A DNA stretch of 64,000 nucleotides, taken from Micromonospora echinospora. Lineage in GTDB: Bacteria > Actinomycetota > Actinomycetes > Mycobacteriales > Micromonosporaceae. The notes beneath the pieces were generated by a model. It was not told the origin of the DNA. It ran no database searches and worked only from the letters and a program-made list of their open reading frames with translations. The stretch's first letter is position 1. Each line of letters opens with the position of its first letter. Location of the stretch: assembly GCF_900091495.1 (NCBI RefSeq), contig NZ_LT607413.1:5719001-5783000 (forward strand), read 5' to 3'. The translations under genes were made by a program, and so were the position numbers. Of the stretch, positions 1-10,252 are shown in pieces.

Positions 1-3000
1 CTCGCCGAACGGGCCCGCGCGCCCCGCCGGCACCCGGCCTCCTTCGGCCAGCGTCGGCTGTGGTTCCTGGACCGTCTCACCGGCGCCGACCCGGTCTACA
101 ACATCCCGGTGGCGTTCCGGGTGCGCGGCCCGCTGGACGTCGACGCGCTGCGCACCGCCCTGGCCACGATCGTGGCCCGGCACGGGGCGCTGCGGACCAC
201 CTTCGCCGAGTCCGGTGGGGAACCGGTGCAGGTGGTCCACCCGACCGGCGTGCCGGACCTGGCCGTGGTCGACCTGACCGGGCTGCCGGCGGCCGACCGG
301 GACGCCGAGGCCACCCGGCTGGTCTGGGAGCAGGCCCGGACGCCGTTCGACCTCACCGCCGGCCCGCTGCTGCGGGTGGTGGTGGTCCGGACCGACACCG
401 ACCGGCACCACCTGTCGCTCTGCCTGCACCACATCGTCTCCGACGCGTGGTCGCTGGGTGTGCTGTTCCGGGAGCTGGACACCGCGTACGCCGCCGCGCT
501 GGCCGGCGAGCCGGCCCGCCTGCCCGAGCTGCCCACCCAGTACGCCGACTTCGCCGTCTGGCAGCGGGACCGGCTGGCCGGGGACACCCTGCGCGGGCAG
601 CTCGACCACTGGCTGGCCCACCTGCGTGGTGCTCCGGCCCTGCTCTCCCTGCCCACCGACCGGCCCCGCCCGACGAGTCGCTCCCAGCGGGGCGCGGCCC
701 ACTACCTCACCCTCCCGGCCGAGGTCACCAGCCGCGTCGAGGAGTTCGGCCGGACGGCCGGGGTCACCCTCTTCATGACCCTGCTCGCCGGGTTCCAGGC
801 GGTCCTGTCCCGGCACAGCGGGCAGGACGACATCGTCGTCGGCACCCCGGTCGCCGGCCGGGACCACCCCGACCTGGAGGGGCTGATCGGGTTCTTCGTC
901 AACACCGTCGCCCTGCGGGTGTCGACGGCCGGATCGCCGTCGCTGCGGGAACTGGTCGGCCGGGTACGCGAGGTCGCCCTCACCGGCCTCGGCAACGCCG
1001 AGCTGCCCTTCGAGAAGCTCGTGGAGGAGTTGCAGCCGGACCGCAGCCTGGCCCACGCGCCGGTCTTCCAGGCCCAACTCGTCCTCCAGAACGCGCCGTA
1101 CGACGGGTTCCGGCTCACCGGCTGCACGGCCAGCACCCTGGAGGTGGACAGCGGCTCGGCGAAGTTCGACCTGACCCTGGTCGGGGAGCGGACCGGCGAC
1201 GGCGCGCTGCGGCTGGCGTTCGAGTACGACACCGCGCTGTTCGACGTCGCCACCGTGGACCGGCTCGGTCGGCACCTGTGCACCCTGCTGGCGGCGGCGG
1301 TCGCCGACCCCGACCGCCCCCTGGACCGGATCCCGCTGCTCGGTGGGGCGGAGCTGCGGCAGGCCCTGGTGGAGTGGAACGCCACCGACCGCCCGCTGCC
1401 CGAGGTCTCCTCGGTGTTGGACCTGCTGCCCACCGGCCCGGCAGCCCCGGGTTCCCCGCCGGCGGTCACCGGCCCGGACGGACAGCTCGACCGGCCTGAC
1501 CTGCACCGCTGGGCCGGCCGGATCGCTCGCCGGCTGCGCGCCGCCGGGGTGGGCCCGGACACGCCGGTCGGCATCTGCCTGGACCGGGGCGTCGGGATGG
1601 TCGCCGCGGTGCTCGGGGTGTGGCGCGCCGGAGCCGGCTACCTCCCGCTCGACCCCGCCCTGCCGGCGGAACGGCTGCGCTTCATGCTCGCCGACTCCGG
1701 CGCCCGCGTGGTGCTGACCAGCCGCGCGGTCGCCGACCGGCTGGCCGGGGTGCTGGACGCGGCTCCGACCGTCCTGCTGCTGGACGACACCGGAGCCCAC
1801 ACCGGAACCTCCGGAACGGTCGACGACGCCGCCGGGACCGACGAGCCGGATCCGGCGGCCCCGCACCCGGACGCGCTGGCGTACCTGCTCTACACCTCCG
1901 GCTCGACCGGCCGCCCGAAGGGCGTGGCCGTTCCGCACCGGGCCGTGCTCAACCTGCTCACCTCCTTCCGGGCCGATCTCGACCTCGGGCCGGGTGACCT
2001 GCTCGCGGCGGTCACCACCCTCTCGTTCGACATCTCCGTGGTGGAGCTGGTCCTGCCGCTCATGTGCGACGTCCCGCTGCTGGTGGTCGGTGCCGACGAG
2101 ACGGCGGACGGGCCGGCCCTGCGCCGCCGGCTGGCCGAGAGCGGGACGACGGTGCTCCAGGCCACCCCGGCCACCTGGCGGCTCCTGCTGGCCGCCGGTG
2201 GGGTGCCCCCGACGGTGCGGCTGCGGCTCACCGGCGGCGAGGCGCTGCCCCGGGACCTCGCCGACGCGCTCCTCGCCGACGGGGCGTCGCTGTGGAACTG
2301 CTACGGGCCGACCGAGACGACGGTCTACTCGTCCGCCGGACCGGTGCCGCCCGCCCCGGCCGTCGTCACCATCGGCAGGCCGATCGCCAACACCCGACTC
2401 CACCTGCTCGACGAGGCGTTCCAGCCGGTGCCGGTGGGCGTGGTCGGCGAACTGTACGTCGGCGGGACCGGGGTGGCCCGGGGCTACCACGGCCGTCCCG
2501 GCCTCACCGCCGACCGGTTCGTGCCGGACCCGTTCGCCGACCGGCCCGGGGCCCGCCTCTACGCCACCGGCGACCTGGCCCGCCGTCGACCCGACGGCAC
2601 GGTGGAATACCTCGGTCGCGCGGACCACCAGGTCAAGGTACGCGGCTTCCGGATCGAGCCGGGCGAGATCGAGACGCTGCTGCGGGCCCGTGACGAGGTC
2701 GCCGACGCCGTGGTCACCGCGTGGACCGGCGGAGACGGCGACGTCCGGCTGGTCGCCTACGCGGTGCCGGCCGCCGGGACCGACCCGGACAGCCTCTGGG
2801 AGCGGGTCCGGCCCGCGCTGGCCTGCCGGCTGCCCGAGTACATGGTCCCGGCGACCCTGGTGCCGCTGGCCGCCCTGCCGCTGACCGACAGCGGCAAGGT
2901 CGACCGGAAGGCGTTGCCCGCTCCCCGGTGGACCGACTCCGCCGCCGTCCCGGTCGCTCCCCGCGACCCGGTGGAACGGCTGGTCGCCGAGATCTGGCAG

Positions 3001-3282
3001 GACGTGCTGCGGGTCGACGCGGTCGGTGTGCACGACGACTTTTTCCGTCTTGGCGGACACTCCCTGCTCGGGGTGCGGGCGCTGGGCCGGATCGGCGCGG
3101 CGGTGGAGATGGAAGTGCCGATCCCGCTGCTCTTCGCCGCTCCCACGGTCGCCGCGATGGCCGACGCGCTGCGCGCCGCCGAGCCGACGCCCGGTCACGT
3201 CGACGCCGTCGCCGCCTTCCGGCAGGAGATGGCCGGCCTCTCCGACGAGGAACTGCGGGCACTGGTGGAGGGACCGTCATGA
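1..3282 (+). CDS. Nonribosomal peptide synthetase, C-A-T module (5' end outside window)
   Basis: The reading frame is open at base 1, so the gene starts upstream. The first visible residues already contain the condensation C1 motif (SFGQRRLWF), so at least one C-A-T module is present. Counting from the edge, the C domain spans about residues 15-440 (active-site HHIVSDA near 143), the A domain about 455-965 (YTSGSTGRPKG core near 630, YGPTETT later), and the carrier domain has GGHSLL with its phosphopantetheine serine near 1021. It condenses an upstream acyl or peptidyl group with an adenylated amino acid. By-eye alignment to GrsA gives specificity residues D-I-V-Q-L-G-C-V-Y, loosely like glycine codes; this is weak. 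The stop overlaps the ATG of the next NRPS (ATGA), so the two are translationally coupled. Confidence 0.95.
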   Translation, partial: LAERARAPRRHPASFGQRRLWFLDRLTGADPVYNIPVAFRVRGPLDVDALRTALATIVARHGALRTTFAESGGEPVQVVHPTGVPDLAVVDLTGLPAADRDAEATRLVWEQARTPFDLTAGPLLRVVVVRTDTDRHHLSLCLHHIVSDAWSLGVLFRELDTAYAAALAGEPARLPELPTQYADFAVWQRDRLAGDTLRGQLDHWLAHLRGAPALLSLPTDRPRPTSRSQRGAAHYLTLPAEVTSRVEEFGRTAGVTLFMTLLAGFQAVLSRHSGQDDIVVGTPVAGRDHPDLEGLIGFFVNTVALRVSTAGSPSLRELVGRVREVALTGLGNAELPFEKLVEELQPDRSLAHAPVFQAQLVLQNAPYDGFRLTGCTASTLEVDSGSAKFDLTLVGERTGDGALRLAFEYDTALFDVATVDRLGRHLCTLLAAAVADPDRPLDRIPLLGGAELRQALVEWNATDRPLPEVSSVLDLLPTGPAAPGSPPAVTGPDGQLDRPDLHRWAGRIARRLRAAGVGPDTPVGICLDRGVGMVAAVLGVWRAGAGYLPLDPALPAERLRFMLADSGARVVLTSRAVADRLAGVLDAAPTVLLLDDTGAHTGTSGTVDDAAGTDEPDPAAPHPDALAYLLYTSGSTGRPKGVAVPHRAVLNLLTSFRADLDLGPGDLLAAVTTLSFDISVVELVLPLMCDVPLLVVGADETADGPALRRRLAESGTTVLQATPATWRLLLAAGGVPPTVRLRLTGGEALPRDLADALLADGASLWNCYGPTETTVYSSAGPVPPAPAVVTIGRPIANTRLHLLDEAFQPVPVGVVGELYVGGTGVARGYHGRPGLTADRFVPDPFADRPGARLYATGDLARRRPDGTVEYLGRADHQVKVRGFRIEPGEIETLLRARDEVADAVVTAWTGGDGDVRLVAYAVPAAGTDPDSLWERVRPALACRLPEYMVPATLVPLAALPLTDSGKVDRKALPAPRWTDSAAVPVAPRDPVERLVAEIWQDVLRVDAVGVHDDFFRLGGHSLLGVRALGRIGAAVEMEVPIPLLFAAPTVAAMADALRAAEPTPGHVDAVAAFRQEMAGLSDEELRALVEGPS

Positions 3283-6200
3283 CCGACCGGGAACGGCTGA
3301 TCCGGGAGCTGATGGCCCGCCGGGGGCTGGGCACCGCGACCGCGCCGCCGGGGATTCCCCGCCGTGCCCCGGGCACCCCGGTGCCGCTCTCCTCGACGCA
3401 GGAGGGGATGTGGTTCCTCGACCGGCTCCAACCGGGCAGCCCGGCGTACGTGATGAGCCACGCCGTCCGGCTCACCGGGCCGCTGGAGCCGGCCGCGGTG
3501 CAGGCCGCGCTGGACGACCTGGTCGCCACACACGAGGCGTTGCGGACCCGGTTCGTGGACCGGGACGGGCGGGTCGAGCAGGAGGTGCTCCCCGCTGACG
3601 ATCCGGCAGCGCGGTGTGTGGTGGTCGTCGAGGACCTGACCGGCGGCTCCGTCGTGGACCGCGACGCGGCGGTCGCCGACGTCGTCCGGCGGGAGACCGA
3701 GACCCCCTTCGACCTCGGTCGGGCACCCCTGCTGCGGGTCCGGCTGGGCCGGCTGGACCACGACGAGCACCTGCTGGTGGTCAGCCTGCACCACATCGTC
3801 GCCGACGAGCGGTCCGTCGACATCGTCCTGACCGGACTGCTCGACGGGCACCACCGGCACCGGACCGGCGCCGGCGTGGCTCCCGCCCCGGTCGCCCAGT
3901 TCCCCGACCACGTTCTGTGGCAGCGCGAGCGGCTCGCCGGTGGGGCCGCCGACCGGGCGCGGGAGTTCTGGGCCACCCGGCTGGCGGGCAGCTCCGGCCT
4001 GCTCGACCTGCCCACCGACCGGCCCCGACCGGCCACCCAGACCTTCGCCGGACGCACCCACGGCTTCACCGTCGCCGCCGACCTGACCGCCGCCCTCGAC
4101 GCGCTGGGCCGGCGCACCGGCTGCACCCGGTTCATGGTGCTGCTCGCCGGGCTCCAGGTGTTGCTGGCCCGGCTCGGCGGCACCGACGACGTCTGCGTCG
4201 GCTCGCCGGTGACGCTGCGCGCCGACGCGGCCCAGCAGGACATCGTCGGTCTGCTGGTGAACACCCTGCCGCTGCGGACCGACCTCTCCGGCGACCCGAC
4301 GCTGGCCGAGGTGGTGGACCGGGTCCGGGCCACCTGCGTGGCGTCGCTGGCCCACGCCGAGCTGCCGTTCGAGCGGATCGTCGAGACCGCCCGGCTGCCC
4401 CGCGACCCGAGCCGCAACCCGCTGTACCAGGTGATGCTGGTGGTCAACCAGGACGGTTCGGAGGGCCCGCGCGGTGACCTCACCGTCCGGCCGGTCCCGG
4501 TGGTCCGGGAGACCTCCCGTCTGGACCTGACCGTGGCGGTGCGCGCCGCCGGGTCCGGCCTGGCCGGTCTGGTCGACTACAACACCGACCTGTTCGACGA
4601 GGTGACCGTCGCGCGCTTCGTCGACCGGCTCACCGCCGTGCTGTGGGCGCTCGCCACCGAACCGCAGCGCCGGCTCGCCGACCTCGACCTGACCGGCCCG
4701 GCCGAGCGGCGGGACCTGGCCCGGTGGAACGCCACCGGCCGGGCGTACCCGACGGGTGGCGGCCTGCACGACCTGGTCCGGGCCCGCGCGGCGCTCGACC
4801 CGGACGCGCCCGCGATGCTGGACGTCAGCCCGGACGCCCCCGCCCGGCCGCCGCTGACCTACGGCCGGCTGGTCGCGGACGCCGACCGGCTCGCCGCCCG
4901 GCTGCGTGGCCTCGGCGTCCGGCCGGACCAGCCGGTGGGGCTGGTCCTGCCGGCGGGAGCCGCCGCGCTGACCGGCATCCTGGCGATCCTCACCGCCGGC
5001 GGTGGCTACCTGCCGTTGGACCCGGGCCACCCGCCGGCCCGGCTGCGTGCCCTGCTCACCGCCGCCGGCACCACGGTCTGCCTCACCGACGCCGACCTCG
5101 CCCGGACGTTGGCCGCCCCGCCGGAGGACGCCGACCCCGACGACCGGCCGTACGCCGGCACGCTGCTCGTCGTCGACCCCGACGCCGACGGGTGCGACCC
5201 CGGCGTGACGGCGGGCGAGGTGACCGCCCCGGCGACCCACCCCGACCAGCTCGCCTACGTCATCCACACCTCCGGCTCCACCGGCACGCCGAAGGGCGTG
5301 ATGGTCGGTCACCGCACCGCCGTGAACCTGGCGCTGGCCTTCGCCGACCTGCACGGCATCGGTCCCGGCGACCGGCTGCTCATGCTGCCCCCGCTCAGCT
5401 TCGACGCCAGCGTCGGTGACCTCTTCCCGGCGCTGGCCAGCGGGGCGGCGCTGGTGGTGCACCGGCAGCCGGCGGCGATCACCGGTCCCGGCCTGGCCGA
5501 GCTGTGCCGCACCCACGGGATCACCCTCGTCGACACCGCCGCGCCGCTCTGGGCCCGCTGGGTGGACGACCTGGCCGGCCGGTCCGGGCCGGTCGACGTC
5601 GGCCCGCTGCGCGGCACGATGGTCGGCGGGGAGGCCGTCGACCTGGACACCGTCCGGCGGTGGGCGCGACTCACCGACGGCCGGGTGACCGTGTACAACC
5701 ACTACGGCCCGACCGAGGCGACCGTCTGCGCCACCACCCACGCCACCGTCGACGGGAGGGAACTGCCCGGTCTGACCCGGCTGCCGATCGGGCGTCCGGT
5801 GCCGAACGTGCGGGTCCACGTCCTCGACTCCGCCCTGCGGCCGGTGCCGGTCGGCCTGTCCGGCGAGGTGTACGTCGGCGGCACCGCGCCGGCCCGGGGC
5901 TACCTCGGCCGACCCGCCGAGACCGCCGCCCGTTTCGTGCCCGACCCGTACGGCCCGCTCGGGGCCCGGCTCTACCGCACCGGCGACCTGGCCCGGCACC
6001 GGGCCGACGGGACACTGGAGTTCCTCGGGCGCACCGACCGGCAGGTCAAGATCCGTGGATACCGGATCGAGGTCGGCGAGGTGGAGGCGGCCTGCGCGGC
6101 CCTGCCCGGGGTGCGCCGGGCCGCCGTGGTGGTCGACCACTCCGCCACCGGTTCCCGCCTGGTCGCCTACCTCGTCGGGGACACTGCCCCGGACGGCGCG

Positions 6201-7760
6201 TCGGCGCGCGCCGCGCTCCGGCGGCGGATGCCGGAGCAGCTGATCCCGGCGGCCTTCGTCCAGGTGCCGGAACTGCCCACCAACCGGCACGGCAAGCTGG
6301 ACCTGGCCGCCCTGCCGGCCCCTGCCGACGCCACCGACCGGCCCGCGCACGAGCCGCCGGACACCCCCACCGAGAAGGCCCTCGCGGACATCTGGGCCGA
6401 CCTGCTCGGCACCGGACCGGTCGGCCGGCGGGACAACTTCTTCGACCTGGGCGGGCACTCGCTGCTCGCCGCCACCGTGGTCACCCGGATCCGGGCCGCC
6501 CTCGGCGCGGACCTGCCGCTGCGGGCGCTCTTCGAGTCTGCCGACCTCGCCGGACTCGCCGCCGTCCTCGACGGCGACGGGCCGACCCCGGTCGACCACG
6601 GCGACCTGCTGCGCGCCGAGGCACGCCGCGCCGACGACCTGACCGTGCCGGCCGGCACCGTGGCGGAGGTGCCGGAGCACGTCCTGTTCACCGGGGCCAC
6701 CGGGTTCCTCGGCGCGTACCTGCTCGCCGACTGGCTCACCCACACCCGGGCCACCGCGCACTGCCTGGTCCGCGCCGACACCCCGGCCGCCGCTGTCGAC
6801 CGGGTCCGCGCCAACCTGCGCCGGTACGGCCTCTGGCAACCGGAGTACGCCGACCGCCTCGTCGGCCTTCCCGGGGACCTCGGCGCGCCCCGGCTCGGGC
6901 TGACCGATCCGGCCTTCGCCGACCTCGGCGAACGGCTCGACGCCGTCGTCCACAACGGTGGCGTGGTCAACTTCGTGCAGCCGTACCCGGTGCTCCGCCC
7001 GGCCAACGTCAACGGCACGTACGAGGTGCTCCGGCTGGCCACCACGGCCCGCCCCAGCGCGGTGCACTTCGTCTCCACCCTCGGCGTCTTCGTCACGCCG
7101 TCGCGCACCGGCACCCTGGTCCGCGAGGGGGACGTGCCGGACGACTGCGACGGCCTCTACGACGGCTACAACGCCAGCAAGTGGGTCGCCGACGCGCTGG
7201 TCCGCGCCGCCCGGGAGCGGGGCCTGCCGGTCAGCGTGCACCGGCCGGCCCGGATCACCGGCGACGCCCGTACCGGGGTCGGCAACGTCGACGACTTCTT
7301 CAGCCGGCTGCTGAAGACCTGCGTGCAACTCGGCGCCGTGCCGGACATCGACGACCCCGCCGACCTCGCCCCGGTGGACTACGTGGGCGCCGGCATCGGT
7401 CACCTGACCCGGACCGGATCCACCGGTGACCACCACTACTACAACAACCGCACCGTCAGCTACGCCGACCTCGCCGAGGCCGTCACCGACTTCGGGCACC
7501 CGGTGGACCTGGTGCCGTACCCGCGCTGGCGGGCGGCGCTGCTGGCCCGGCCGGACGTCGCCCTGGCCCGGTTCACCCCGCTGTTCGGCGCGGACACCCC
7601 GGTCCGCACCCAACCGGACTTCGACTGCACCGCCACCGAGAACGCCCTCGCGGCGGCCGGCGTCACCTGCCCGCCGGCCGACGCGCACCTGTTGCACACC
7701 TACCTGGCGGCGTTCGTCGCCGCCGGGTTCCTCGACCCGCCGGGGAGGACCCGTGGCTGA
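3279..7760 (+). CDS. NRPS C-A-T with C-terminal thioester reductase
   Basis: This is a terminal NRPS of about 1493 residues. The ATG at 3279 overlaps the upstream stop and opens with MTDRERLIRELMARRGL, a docking-like start. The order is C (about 35-450, HHIVADE in place of HHxxxDG), A (about 480-1000, HTSGSTGTPKG and YGPTEAT), T (about 1040-1105, GGHSLL with Ser near 1060) and a thioester reductase (about 1130-1480) with the NAD(P)-binding TGATGFLG near 1138 and the SDR YNASK near 1297. The reductase should release the peptide as an aldehyde, which can go on to alcohol, imine or amine. There is no thioesterase. A-domain specificity residues read by eye are D-A-G-D-M-G-H-V-C, which I cannot assign. 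The 3' end overlaps the exporter gene by 8 bp. Confidence 0.95.
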   Translation: MTDRERLIRELMARRGLGTATAPPGIPRRAPGTPVPLSSTQEGMWFLDRLQPGSPAYVMSHAVRLTGPLEPAAVQAALDDLVATHEALRTRFVDRDGRVEQEVLPADDPAARCVVVVEDLTGGSVVDRDAAVADVVRRETETPFDLGRAPLLRVRLGRLDHDEHLLVVSLHHIVADERSVDIVLTGLLDGHHRHRTGAGVAPAPVAQFPDHVLWQRERLAGGAADRAREFWATRLAGSSGLLDLPTDRPRPATQTFAGRTHGFTVAADLTAALDALGRRTGCTRFMVLLAGLQVLLARLGGTDDVCVGSPVTLRADAAQQDIVGLLVNTLPLRTDLSGDPTLAEVVDRVRATCVASLAHAELPFERIVETARLPRDPSRNPLYQVMLVVNQDGSEGPRGDLTVRPVPVVRETSRLDLTVAVRAAGSGLAGLVDYNTDLFDEVTVARFVDRLTAVLWALATEPQRRLADLDLTGPAERRDLARWNATGRAYPTGGGLHDLVRARAALDPDAPAMLDVSPDAPARPPLTYGRLVADADRLAARLRGLGVRPDQPVGLVLPAGAAALTGILAILTAGGGYLPLDPGHPPARLRALLTAAGTTVCLTDADLARTLAAPPEDADPDDRPYAGTLLVVDPDADGCDPGVTAGEVTAPATHPDQLAYVIHTSGSTGTPKGVMVGHRTAVNLALAFADLHGIGPGDRLLMLPPLSFDASVGDLFPALASGAALVVHRQPAAITGPGLAELCRTHGITLVDTAAPLWARWVDDLAGRSGPVDVGPLRGTMVGGEAVDLDTVRRWARLTDGRVTVYNHYGPTEATVCATTHATVDGRELPGLTRLPIGRPVPNVRVHVLDSALRPVPVGLSGEVYVGGTAPARGYLGRPAETAARFVPDPYGPLGARLYRTGDLARHRADGTLEFLGRTDRQVKIRGYRIEVGEVEAACAALPGVRRAAVVVDHSATGSRLVAYLVGDTAPDGASARAALRRRMPEQLIPAAFVQVPELPTNRHGKLDLAALPAPADATDRPAHEPPDTPTEKALADIWADLLGTGPVGRRDNFFDLGGHSLLAATVVTRIRAALGADLPLRALFESADLAGLAAVLDGDGPTPVDHGDLLRAEARRADDLTVPAGTVAEVPEHVLFTGATGFLGAYLLADWLTHTRATAHCLVRADTPAAAVDRVRANLRRYGLWQPEYADRLVGLPGDLGAPRLGLTDPAFADLGERLDAVVHNGGVVNFVQPYPVLRPANVNGTYEVLRLATTARPSAVHFVSTLGVFVTPSRTGTLVREGDVPDDCDGLYDGYNASKWVADALVRAARERGLPVSVHRPARITGDARTGVGNVDDFFSRLLKTCVQLGAVPDIDDPADLAPVDYVGAGIGHLTRTGSTGDHHYYNNRTVSYADLAEAVTDFGHPVDLVPYPRWRAALLARPDVALARFTPLFGADTPVRTQPDFDCTATENALAAAGVTCPPADAHLLHTYLAAFVAAGFLDPPGRTRG

Positions 7761-9153
7761 CCGTACGCTGCCCACCCACCGATGGGTGGCCATCTGGCTC
7801 GGCCAGCTCGTCTCCCTGATCGGGTCGAGCCTGACCGCGTTCGTCCTCGGCGTCTGGGTCTACCAGCGCACCGGCTCCGTCACCCAGTTCTCGATGATCT
7901 TCCTGGCCGCCACCCTGCCGGCGGTGCTGGTGGCGCCGTTCGCCGGGGCCCTCGCCGACCGCCGGGACCGCCGCCGGCTGATGCTGGCCAGCGACACCCT
8001 CGCCGCGGTGGGCACCGCCGCGCTCGCCGCGCTGGTCGCCGCCGACGCGCTCCAGGTGTGGCACATCTACCTGGCGACGGTGCTCAGCGCCGGGGCGTCC
8101 ACCGTGCACCAGGTCGCCTACCAGGCGATGACCCCGGCGCTGGTCGGCAAGCGGAACCTCGGCCGGTTCAACGGGCTGATGCAGGTCTCCCGGGCGGTGC
8201 AGATCGCCGCGCCGCTGGTCGCCGGGGTGCTGGTGGTGACCATCGGGGTCGGCGGGGTGATGGTCGTCGACCTGGGCACCTTCGTCGTCGCGGCCGGCAC
8301 GCTGCTGCTGGTCCGGCTGCCCGCCGAGGTGACCCGCCCGGCCGGGGACGCCCCCGCCGACGAGCCGGTGCTGCGCGGGGCCGCCGCCGGCTGGCACCAC
8401 CTGCGGCAGCGCCCCGGCCTGCTCCGGCTCATGCTGGTCTTCGGGGCGTTCAACTTCCTCTTCGGCATCGCCGGGGTGCTGGTCCAGCCGCTGGTCCTCT
8501 CGTTCGCCTCGGCGGACACCCTCGGCGTGCTGATGTTCGCCGGTGGGGCCGGACTCTTCGCCGGCAGCCTGCTGATGGGCGCGTGGGGTGGGCCGGCGCG
8601 GCGGATCACCGCCGTGTGCGGCGGGCTCGCGATCGGCGGGGTGGCGCTGGTGCTGCACGCGGCGGCCCCGTCCGTGTGGCTGATCGGCGTGGTCGCCCCG
8701 CTGTTCCTGTTCACCCTGCCGATCGTGAACAGCTCCACCATGACGCTGATCCAGACCAAGACCGAGCCGGCCGTGCTGGGCCGGGTGCTCGCCACCGCCC
8801 GGGTGATCGGCGACGCCAGCATCCCGGTCGCGTACGTGCTGGCCGGGCCGATCGCCGACGGCGTCGAGCCGCTGCTGCGCGCGGACGGGGCGCTCGCCGG
8901 CTCGGTCGGTCAGGTGATCGGCACCGGCGACGGCCGGGGTGTCGCCCTGGTCTTCGCGGTCACCGGCGCGTTGATGGTGCTGCTCGCCGGGGCCGCGTGG
9001 GCGTGGCCGGCGCTGCGCGGCGTCGACGACCTGCCCGACGCCCTCCCCGACGACCCGGTCGGCTCCGACGCCGGCTCCGAGGACCGTGCCGGCCCCGACA
9101 CCGGCTCCGCCGACGGGGCCGCCGGCCCCGAGACCGTTCCCGCCAACCGCTGA
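7753..9153 (+). CDS. MFS transporter, likely product exporter
   Basis: This major facilitator superfamily permease has about 466 residues and roughly 12 hydrophobic segments. It begins WVAIWLGQLVSLIGSSLTAF, the usual first helix of this drug-exporter-like group, and has the helix 2-3 loop ADRRDRRRL. The GTG at 7753 was chosen because it follows GGGAGGACC and makes the gene overlap the NRPS stop by 8 bp; the homology also begins there. The C-terminal 50 or so residues are a low-complexity acidic Gly/Asp/Ala tail. Sitting between the NRPS and the tailoring methyltransferase, it most likely exports the peptide product or gives self-resistance. The substrate is not visible from sequence. Confidence 0.9.
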   Translation: MADRTLPTHRWVAIWLGQLVSLIGSSLTAFVLGVWVYQRTGSVTQFSMIFLAATLPAVLVAPFAGALADRRDRRRLMLASDTLAAVGTAALAALVAADALQVWHIYLATVLSAGASTVHQVAYQAMTPALVGKRNLGRFNGLMQVSRAVQIAAPLVAGVLVVTIGVGGVMVVDLGTFVVAAGTLLLVRLPAEVTRPAGDAPADEPVLRGAAAGWHHLRQRPGLLRLMLVFGAFNFLFGIAGVLVQPLVLSFASADTLGVLMFAGGAGLFAGSLLMGAWGGPARRITAVCGGLAIGGVALVLHAAAPSVWLIGVVAPLFLFTLPIVNSSTMTLIQTKTEPAVLGRVLATARVIGDASIPVAYVLAGPIADGVEPLLRADGALAGSVGQVIGTGDGRGVALVFAVTGALMVLLAGAAWAWPALRGVDDLPDALPDDPVGSDAGSEDRAGPDTGSADGAAGPETVPANR

Positions 9154-9196
9154 CCCTGTCCCCGAACCCGTAACCGACCCGAAGGAGCGCCCCGCC

Positions 9197-10252
9197 ATGC
9201 CGGTGCCGCTGAGCCCGGACGAGGCCCACCTGTTCCTCGCCTCCGACGCCGCCCCCGCCGCGTACCTCGACCTGCTCGACGCGGTCTCCTTCCGCAGCGC
9301 CGCCGCCGGCCTGCGGCTGGGGGTGTTCGAGGCGTTGGCCGACGGGCCGCTGCCGGTCGACCGGCTCGCCGGGCGCACCGGCACCGACCCGCTGGGGCTG
9401 CGGATCCTGCTCGACGCGCTGGCCGGGTACGGCTACCTCACCCGCGCCGACGGGCAGTACGCCAACAGCGTCAACACCGCCCGCTGGCTGCTGCGCGACG
9501 CCCCGGGGAGCTTCGCCCCGGCGCTCTCCTTCTGGTCGACCGTGCTCACCGGCTGGTGGCAGGACCTGGAGTCGTCGATCCGCTCCGGCGGCCCGACCGG
9601 CGACTTCTATGCCTGGCTGGAGAAGCACCCGGACGCCCTGGCCGACTTCCACACCATGCTGCGTGGCCTCGCCGACGCGCTCGGCCCGGAGATCGTCGAA
9701 CTGGTGCCGGTCCCGGCCGAGGCGCGCAGCGTGCTCGACGTCGGCGGCGGGCACGCCGCGTACCCGGTCGCCCTTCTCACCGCCCACCCGCAACTGCGGG
9801 CCACCGTGGTGGACCTCGACGGGGCGCTGGCCCAGGGCGCGCGGACCGTGGCCGACGCCGGCCTGACCGACCGGGTCACCCTGCGTCCGGGTGACCTGTT
9901 CACCGCCGACCTCGGCACCGGCCACGACCTGGTGCTGCTCTTCAACATCGTGCACGGCTACCAGCAGGAGGCGGTCGGCACCCTGCTGCGTCGGGCCGCC
10001 GCCGCGCTGCGTCCCGGCGGCCGGGTCGTCCTGCTCGAACCCCTCGCCGAGGTGCCGGAGCGTCCGGCCGGGCCGGGGGAGGCGTTCGTCCGGATGTTCA
10101 GCCTGAACCTCTTCCACACCCAGGGCGGCCGGGCGTACGCCTACGACGAACTCGTCGCGCTGCTGGGCGAGGCGGGCTTCGTCGACGTCCGCCAGCACAT
10201 GCTGACCGGCTCCGACACCGACCACCTGGTGACCGCGGTGCTGGCCGGCTGA
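9197..10252 (+). CDS. SAM-dependent O-methyltransferase
   Basis: The product has about 351 residues and looks like the plant/CrtF-type small-molecule O-methyltransferases. An N-terminal winged-helix dimerisation region (about 20-110, with LGLRILLDALAGYGYL) is followed by a Rossmann SAM domain with motif I VLDVGGGHA near 177 and a later RAAAALRPGGRVVLLEP strand. The ATG at 9197 has GAAGGAG upstream. The stop shares one base with the ATG of the LanB-like gene (TGATG), so the two are coupled. In this context it is probably a tailoring enzyme methylating a hydroxyl of an NRPS building block or product. An N- or C-methyl target cannot be excluded. Confidence 0.88.
   Translation: MPVPLSPDEAHLFLASDAAPAAYLDLLDAVSFRSAAAGLRLGVFEALADGPLPVDRLAGRTGTDPLGLRILLDALAGYGYLTRADGQYANSVNTARWLLRDAPGSFAPALSFWSTVLTGWWQDLESSIRSGGPTGDFYAWLEKHPDALADFHTMLRGLADALGPEIVELVPVPAEARSVLDVGGGHAAYPVALLTAHPQLRATVVDLDGALAQGARTVADAGLTDRVTLRPGDLFTADLGTGHDLVLLFNIVHGYQQEAVGTLLRRAAAALRPGGRVVLLEPLAEVPERPAGPGEAFVRMFSLNLFHTQGGRAYAYDELVALLGEAGFVDVRQHMLTGSDTDHLVTAVLAG

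Noticed and set aside
3195..7793. A 1532-residue minus-strand open frame opposite the second NRPS
   Set aside because: It is Gly/Arg/Val-rich low-complexity sequence with no domain and lies wholly antisense to a clear NRPS gene. In high-GC DNA such long antisense frames are expected by codon bias.
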